A DNA stretch of 64,000 bases from Montifringilla adamsi (Eukaryota; Chordata; Aves; Passeriformes; Passeridae): the NCBI GenBank assembly GCA_017590115.1, contig JAGGNK010011003.1:3177899-3241898 (forward strand), read 5' to 3'. The position numbers were made by a program, and so were the translations under genes. Numbering within the stretch: position 1 is the first letter of the stretch; the number at the start of each line of letters is the position of its first letter. Of this stretch, positions 58,079 to 64,000 are shown in pieces. Under the pieces are notes generated by a model. That model was not told the DNA's origin and searched no databases. It saw only the letters and a program-made list of their open reading frames with translations.

Positions 58079-58428
58079 CGCTGGAAAGGCAGGCGGTCTG
58101 GGCAGAAGTGAGCCGGAAGCTGGCCTTGGGCGGCTCTGGAGGGGCAGTAATGAGGGCGAGCGCGCTGCAACGGCGAGTGGTGCCAGCGGGGCGTGCGGTG
58201 AACCCGCCGGGCAGAGGCGGGCAGTGCGCAAGGAGCCGCGCGTCCCACGCCGCCGCGGGATGTGGGGGTAGTGGGGGCTACGGGTGCCTGGGGCTGTGGG
58301 GGTGGCTTCTCTGGGTTGGGCTAAGTGGCCATCCACGGCAGGAGGAGGATGCCGAAGCATGTCGCGGTCCATGGGAGGACCTGCCAGTCTCCTCCTGCTG
58401 CGAAGAGCCAGGATGCGGTGTGGCGTGG

Positions 58429-61400
58429 CTAGTGCTTGGCTATGTCCCCCTTCTTGAGGATGATCTGTCGCTGCCAGGGCGCCAGCTTTGTCTCATCGTA
58501 CCCGAGAGTCCTTAGCTTTTCCGACTGCTCCTTCTCCTTCTCCTCCTCCTCACGCTTCAGCTTCTCCTGCTCTTTCCTGCTTAGCAGCAGGGGGCACAGG
58601 GCGCCGCGGTCACCAGAGCCGCGGGAGCCGCCGTGCCCGCCCACCCAGGGAAGGGGCTTGCGGCACTCACCGTTTCTGCTCCCTGCGGAGGCAAAGGGAA
58701 GAGTGCTGTTAGTAAAGCCGCGGGAGTCACCGACTGGTGCGGCATCCCCAGACCCTGGCTCACCTCTCTTCCTCCAGCTTCTTGCGCAGGATGTCCCTCC
58801 TCCAGGCCGGCATGCTGGCCAGGCGCGCCTCCTCTTCCTTCTCCTGCAACAGACAGCCGTGTTACCGGCACTGCCGGGAGCCCGCCCTCACTGCCGGCAC
58901 CGTGGGGCAGCAGCATCACCCTGGTGCTCGACACCACATCCTTCTGGCAGCGCCCTGCTTGGCACGGTACCGGCGGGGTTCACCGGCGCATGGCTCGCCG
59001 ACGCGCCCCTCAGTGCCCACCTTCCGCCGGCGCCGGGAGGAGGAAGGAGCGCGTGGCGTGGCCAGCCCTTGCAGCACACCGCAGCTTTATTGCACGACAC
59101 GCGGGGGCTCACACTGCCCCGGCACCGCAAACGCCACACCAGAGGGGAGCGCAGCCCCGCCGCTGCACCTCCCACACAACACACAGCCACGGCAAGCGGC
59201 ACACACGGCAACCTCGGCCCGGGGCCGCGCAGAACAGCAGCCAGCCCTCCGCCAAGCTGAGCTGCACCACGAGCCACAGAGGCAGGCGAGCCACCCGGGC
59301 ACCAGCCCACAGCTGTCCCCTGAGCTTGCTGCTGCCCCATGCCACACCACTGGCACAGCCTGCAGCATCCCGCTGGACTCAGGTGTCGAACATCTCTGCC
59401 TCCTTCTCCTTCCAGAAGGAGAAGCTGCGGTCAATGAAGCGACAGACGTCCTCCTCGCTGAACTCTCCCAGCTCCGGTACCGGCACTGCTGCCCCCTGCC
59501 CTTCCGGGGCCACGGTGGGGGGCTCTGGCAAGTTCTCTACCACTGCCACAGGGTCATCCCCAAAAAACTCCTGCACGAGGTCCTCAAAGCCGTCAAGCCA
59601 GTGGCGGTGGCCGGCCTCGACCTGCTCCAGCACGGTGCGGTGGAAACGGCGGACGCGGTGCCAGCTGTGGCTGCCCAGGCGGTCAAACATCTCGTAGCAG
59701 AGGAGGTGGCGGAAGCGCCTCTCCTCAGGGCTGAGGGGCATCTCCAGCAGCTGGAAGTAGCCCAGCATGAAGAGGTCGAGCGGGAGGCTGTCGTGGGGCA
59801 TGGGCGAGCCGCCCACGTGGGGCAGGAAGTGTTGGGGCCAGTACAGCACCGTGGTGCGGCTCAGCCGCCGGATCTGACGCCCTGGCACCCGGCGGGCAAC
59901 GCTCCTCCAGCGGGCCAACAGCCGCCCCGCTGCCGGTCGCCGCCTCCCCAGCCGCCGTGGCCGCTCCTCCCCAGGCCCTGCCGCGAGTGCCCGCTTCTTC
60001 CAGTGCTCCAGGAAGAGGAAGACGGCGCGCTCCTTGCATCCCTTGGTGCGTTCATGCGGGCTGCTCGGGTCTGGCAGCGCTGGCCTGCTCCTCCGCAGTG
60101 CCCCATCCCCGTATTCCTCCTCCAGAATGGGCCGGCGGGTGCTACCAGGGGGCTGCACCCGCTTGCGCTTAGTGACCCTGGGGGGAGGTGCAGGGGGTCC
60201 CCCTGGCCCCTCGTAGTTGGCCTTGAGGCTGCGGACAGAGACACCGCAGCCCAGGATCTCGCGCCGGGCGTCGTGCTGGGCACCGGGGCTGCCCCCGGCT
60301 CCCCCCGCCCCAGGGCCCTCCCGGCCGCTCAGGGGGGCTGGTGGTGCGGCCGCGCTCCTCGGCAGCGTGGGGGACTGGCTGCCGCGGGCAGGCGCGTCCT
60401 CGTGGGCGAGGGCGAAGCGCCGGGGTGTCGGCGGGGCGGAGAGCGGCACGAGTGGCAGCAGCTCCTCCTCCGGCCCCCCTGGAAGCGGCTGCGCCTCGTG
60501 CATCACCCGCAGGCTCCCCAGCTGCCTCTCCAAGTGCTGCATGTCCTCCTCCCGCATCGGCTGCCCGGCGGGTCCCGGAATGCCCCCGTGGGCAGGTGGC
60601 CCGCGCCGGCACAGGGGCGGCGAGCGGTTCCCAGGCTGCGGCGGGAGAGAGGGCAAAGGGGCTCTTGAGGCCACGCCGCACGCACCTCGTGCCACTGCCG
60701 CCGTGTGTGGCATCCCCGGGGTATGACACCCCTGCATGCAGGTAGGGTGGTCCCCAGCCCAGTTAGGAGCCAGAGGCAATGCCACGCACGCCGTCTCGCC
60801 AGGTCCTGAGCTGCTTGGGCCGTGCCCGCGCCGCGCTCGCCGCTGCAGCACGTGGGACCCCCCTACCTTGCGCCGCTGCTCCTCTTCCTCCTGCATGCGG
60901 AGCTGCAGCTTGCGAACCATCACCTGCCGCTTCCACTCGGGGATGGGCCGACCGTGCTCGTCCTGGCTCGGCACCAGCGCCTCCACCTCCGCCGCTGGCC
61001 CAGCGCCTGCTGCCGGCACCGGCGAGCTTCCGTTCAGCACCGGCTCTGGAGAGCCCCCTGCCAGGCAGCGTGGTGGCCCAGCAGCCTCGGGGGTGGCCGG
61101 CGGGGTGGGCGTCCTGGTGGGTGACGGGGAGGACACTGGCGACTCTGCCTGTGGAAGGAGGGAGGGAGGGCAGTGGGCATTTGCCATGCTGTGCTGTGCC
61201 GCGCCACCGGCTGCCCTGGCCCCCATCACCACCTACGTTGGCCCCTGCCTGGCCGCTGCCGGAGAAAACGGTGGTGAAGCCTTTGCTCTGTGGCGTTGGC
61301 TTGAGGCTCTTCCCAGCTTTGATCTCGGCCAGCAGCTCCGAGTTGTCGCCGGTGGGGGACATCATGTTGAAGGACTTGGTGCCTGAAGGGAGGCAGAAGG

Positions 61401-63312
61401 GGCAGTAAGCACCCCACCAGCACCATCTCCCTGCCCCTGTGAATCCCCCACCAGCTCGCAGGGAAGGGGAGTGGAGGGGTGGCTGGCTGACTGTCCCCCT
61501 CCACGCCATCCAGGAGCCCCTGGAACACCCGTGAAGCAGCATCCAGACACCCAGCTCACCGCTCCACAGAAACAGCACATCACCGAACTCCTGGGTCCAT
61601 CTGACCCCAGTGAAGCAACCCCCCAGCACTCAACAGCCTGGCACCCCAGCTCCACAGATCTGTAAGACCGGCACTCCAAGAGCAGCTTACAGGGTCCATG
61701 GCACCCTGCTGCAGCAGCACCCCAGCACCCCAACGCTCAGCTGCAAGGGTCCCAGCCTGGCCCCCGCCCCGAATGCCACTCCATGCCCCCGAGACACTAT
61801 GTTGCGACAGAAGTGTGCCTCTGGAGGGATGGCTCCGTGGCCGGTGGCAGCCCTGCCACTGCAGGACGGCTCCTACACTCCCCTGGCAGCTCCCGGCAGC
61901 GATGCACCGACAGCCTGAGCCAGACTCCCCGCCAGCCCGGTGCCCAAAGCGCTGCGTGGCACCTGCACCCCGGGGATGCTCTTCCCACTGCTCATGCCAC
62001 CCGCCTCGCGAGCACCCACCGTCCGTGCCAGCCATGCGTGAGTCCCTAACGGCCCATGGTACCGCGACAAGGCAAAGCCCCCTCCCCGCGGCCGGCGCCT
62101 GCAGCTCGGAGCCAGAGGGCTGCGGGTGCTGAGGGCCCAGCGGGACGCTCGCACTGCCATCCAGCGCCGGCTGAGACCCCCCGGTGCCGGGAGCCGGCGC
62201 TAATAAAGCGGGCGCCGAGCAGCGGCCAAGCCCGCGGCTGCAGTCAGCGGCGGGGGAGCGGCCGGTGCGCTCACGTGGCGGGGTCACGCCGGCCGGCTGA
62301 GCGCGAACAAAGGCCCTCTGTGTGCGGGGCCGTGGGGCCCGGCTGCCTGCCCAGCCCTGCCAGCCCTGCCTGGCGCCTTCGGCAGCCCCGCACCAGCGCT
62401 TGGCTTCCCGCGTGGCACCGCCGGCCGGCGACGCACAGCGAGGGCCCGGCGGCCGGAGCGCCGCGGGCGGGTGACAGCCCCAGCGGCCGTCGGTGCCCCG
62501 TGGCTGCAGCACAGGGCCTCTCCGGCTGTGCCCCGCGCCAGGGCACCCCCTGAGCAGGGAGGAGCGTGGGGCCGCGGTACTTACTCTTCATCTGCCTGAG
62601 CGCCTTTCCTCCTAGGGAGAGAAGCAGAGAGGCGGCGCGGGGCGCGCGGCAGAGGAAGGATTTGGCCACCGCGAGACAAGAGAGAAGAGAAGCGGCCAGC
62701 AGTGAGAGCAGGCAGGGGCGAGCGGGCGTGGGGGCCCCCGCGCCGACACCGGAGGAGAGAAGGACAGAAAGGCTGTCAGGAGCCGCGCGGCCGAAGTGCC
62801 GCGGGAGGAGACGAGCCAAGGAGGTCAATGTCACAGTGCAGCCAATGGGACAGTGCCCAGGATCACTCCCCGTGCCCACCCGGCACCCTGCCACTTACTT
62901 CCCGTAGAGGAGGAGGAGCGGCGGGGGCCGGCGGGAGTCTCGGCGAGTGGGGGCGGCGGTGGGGGTGTCGGGCAGGCGGTGTCCGGCAGTGGTGGGGGCG
63001 GGGGTGGAGGCGGCAGCTCGGCACCAGACTTGCTCTCCCCATTGCTCATGGTGTCCGCCGAGATGGGTGATGCCTGGAAGAGAGCGTGGGCAGGCGTTGC
63101 TCGGAGCCCGTGTCACTGAGCTGTGCACAGGCTCGCGGCGCGGGGCTCACCTCCTCGGTGTGCGCCATTCGCTGGGGGCTTGGCTGCTCGGCCACAACGT
63201 GCCCCAGGTGCTTGTAGTAGTCACCGGTGCTCGGCTGCTTGCCGAAATTCCTTGACCGCCTGCTGGAGTCGGCCCGGCGCAGGCCCTCGGGACTGCTGTC
63301 ACGCGATGCCAG
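58429..63312 (-). CDS. ESPN: ESPN, espin, actin-bundling isoform, 3' half
   Basis: Exons in transcript order: 63312-63151, 63073-62899, optional 62611-62585, 61382-61237, 61148-60867, 58843-58764, 58682-58671 and 58576-58429 (TAG). All phases agree. The first exon here ([20 protein letters not shown]) is followed by a proline-rich exon ([13 protein letters not shown]), which in espins binds profilin and SH3 domains. Next come a WH2 motif for G-actin ([17 protein letters not shown]) and the actin-bundling module, which starts [14 protein letters not shown] and ends [19 protein letters not shown]. The N-terminal ankyrin repeats lie beyond the right edge. In mammals espin crosslinks parallel actin in stereocilia and microvilli, and mutations cause deafness. 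An alternative terminal exon between 61148-60867 and 58843-58764 is listed separately. Confidence 0.95.
58671..58682 (-). CDS. ESPN: ESPN 12-nt microexon
   Basis: GGAGCAGAAACG flanked by CAG and GTGAGT on the minus strand. It adds REQKR across the junctions, matching REQKRKEEE in human espin, which supports it. It is too short to be seen as an ORF. Confidence 0.8.
59086..59091 (-). terminator. ESPN: poly(A) signal of the ESPN alternative tail exon
   Basis: Minus-strand AATAAA 288 nt after the stop of the tail exon (59381-59379) and before the acceptor of exon 58843-58764. It would allow a transcript to end here without the actin-bundling exons. Confidence 0.7.
59379..60635 (-). CDS. ESPN: ESPN alternative terminal exon with an espin-like (ESPNL) tail
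   Basis: One open exon of 1257 nt, 418 residues plus TGA. A CAG acceptor precedes 60635, and the exon begins in phase 0, exactly the phase left by exon 61148-60867. It starts [12 protein letters not shown] and has an acidic/coil start ([18 protein letters not shown]) and [11 protein letters not shown] basic middle ([23 protein letters not shown]) leads to the block [17 protein letters not shown], then [23 protein letters not shown] and [13 protein letters not shown], and the end [20 protein letters not shown]. The same succession forms the C-terminus of human ESPNL on chromosome 2, as I remember it ([35 protein letters not shown]). It keeps the start of the actin-bundling module and replaces the rest. 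The tail has no known biochemical activity; in mouse, ESPNL interacts with class III myosins. Transcript support is not available here. Confidence 0.8.
   Translation of the reverse strand, partial: PGNRSPPLCRRGPPAHGGIPGPAGQPMREEDMQHLERQLGSLRVMHEAQPLPGGPEEELLPLVPLSAPPTPRRFALAHEDAPARGSQSPTLPRSAAAPPAPLSGREGPGAGGAGGSPGAQHDARREILGCGVSVRSLKANYEGPGGPPAPPPRVTKRKRVQPPGSTRRPILEEEYGDGALRRSRPALPDPSSPHERTKGCKERAVFLFLEHWKKRALAAGPGEERPRRLGRRRPAAGRLLARWRSVARRVPGRQIRRLSRTTVLYWPQHFLPHVGGSPMPHDSLPLDLFMLGYFQLLEMPLSPEERRFRHLLCYEMFDRLGSHSWHRVRRFHRTVLEQVEAGHRHWLDGFEDLVQEFFGDDPVAVVENLPEPPTVAPEGQGAAVPVPELGEFSEEDVCRFIDRSFSFWKEKEAEMFDT
62585..62611 (-). CDS. ESPN: ESPN 27-nt cassette exon
   Basis: TAG/GAGGAAAGG...AAGA/GTAAGT on the minus strand. 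It starts and ends in the same phase, so it can be skipped or included, and adds RGKALRQMK before [15 protein letters not shown] insert is known from espin isoforms, to my recollection. Confidence 0.75.
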
Positions 63313-64000
63313 CTGCAATGGGGAGCCCACCTCAGCTATGACCGTGGCACAGGGCCGTAGTGGAGTAGGGCCGTGCCAGCGGTTTGCCTTGGGGCGGATG
63401 CCGAGCTGGGACGGACAACAGGTGCGTGCCCTGGGGTCTGTTCGGCAAACGGCTCTACCAGGGGCTGCGTGCCATGTTGGCAGCGTGCGGCATCAGTGCC
63501 TGGCACTGTGACCCCAAACCTGTGCCCAGGATCGTGTCCAAGCCTCCCCCGGGATAACCCCCTGGGAACAGGAGTGCCGAGCCCCAGCCCCGCGGATTAC
63601 AGGAAGCTTATCCCGCGCGGGGCTGGGGCCCGCTTCCAAACCTCCCTCTGAACAGGGCTCTCAGGCAGCGCAGCCTCAGCTCACCCCGGCGCATTCCACA
63701 GCGGCTTTGTGAGTTGTGCTGCCGAGTGCTGCGCTGCAGGGGACTGTGCCTGCTCCCTGGGTTTGGGGTGCCATCGTGGCATAGCCGTGCTCCCCTTGCT
63801 GGGGGCCCCACTATTTGCATTTCCCCGTATGCCACCTCCACCCATGGCATTTTCACAGTAAGCCCAGGTGCTCGCTGCTACCGCCACCAGCCCCAGCTAA
63901 GTCAACAAACGTCAGCTCGGTGCTTCCTACTCCAGCTGCCATGGGAATTGTGCCAAGCCTGGCTCCCACTCTGGCAGTCCCAGCCCCGGTCTGGCACAAG
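63313..64000 (-). other. ESPN: ESPN intron at the right window edge
   Basis: No further espin exon was recognised between 63313 and the window end. The ankyrin-repeat exons must lie to the right. Confidence 0.55.

Noticed and set aside
58737..60668. 643-codon plus-strand frame opposite the ESPN tail exon
   Set aside because: The minus strand has family blocks, splice sites and a poly(A) signal; the plus frame has no recognisable domain.

Overview
This window looks like bird nuclear DNA, most likely from a songbird, on a compact GC-rich microchromosome. Nine protein-coding genes were read by splicing exons at GT/AG junctions and checking that every junction keeps the codon phase. From left to right they are DNAJC11 (+, 5' end missing), PHF13 (-), KLHL21 (+), ZBTB48 (-), TAS1R1 (-), NOL9 (+), PLEKHG5 (+), TNFRSF25 (+) and ESPN (-, 5' end missing). 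This is the gene order of human 1p36.31 (from memory also chicken chromosome 21), except that no THAP3 could be found between DNAJC11 and PHF13. The passerine call rests on one long terminal repeat in a DNAJC11 intron that I recognise from memory as a common songbird element.

Layout. 1-11.4 kb: DNAJC11 codons 127 to stop by human numbering, with a solo LTR in one intron. 11.4-14 kb: no recognised gene. 14-18.6 kb: PHF13, with a minisatellite in its second intron. 18.6-25.6 kb: KLHL21, sharing a CpG-rich head-to-head promoter region with PHF13. 26-30.4 kb: ZBTB48, with a 25-N assembly gap between the BTB domain and the zinc fingers. 30.6-34.8 kb: TAS1R1, intact. 35-40.3 kb: NOL9, head-to-head with TAS1R1 and damaged in this assembly by a 194-bp duplicated block. 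42.8-53.7 kb: PLEKHG5 in 22 coding exons. 54.3-57.8 kb: TNFRSF25 (death receptor 3). 58-63.3 kb: the 3' half of ESPN.

The genes do not form a pathway. They cover mitochondrial cristae organisation (DNAJC11), chromatin reading (PHF13), CUL3 ubiquitin ligation in mitosis (KLHL21), telomere length and transcription (ZBTB48), taste (TAS1R1), rRNA processing (NOL9), Rho activation (PLEKHG5), TNF-family signalling (TNFRSF25) and actin bundling in hair-cell stereocilia and microvilli (ESPN).

The most interesting observation is in ESPN. Between the exon that starts the actin-bundling module and the exons that finish it lies a 1257-nt phase-compatible exon with its own stop and poly(A) signal. It encodes a tail that closely resembles the C-terminus of the paralogue espin-like (ESPNL). 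The locus therefore appears able to make both an actin-bundling espin and an ESPNL-tailed espin. The NOL9/TAS1R1 duplication, the ZBTB48 gap and the missing THAP3 are the other points that need checking before the annotation is used.
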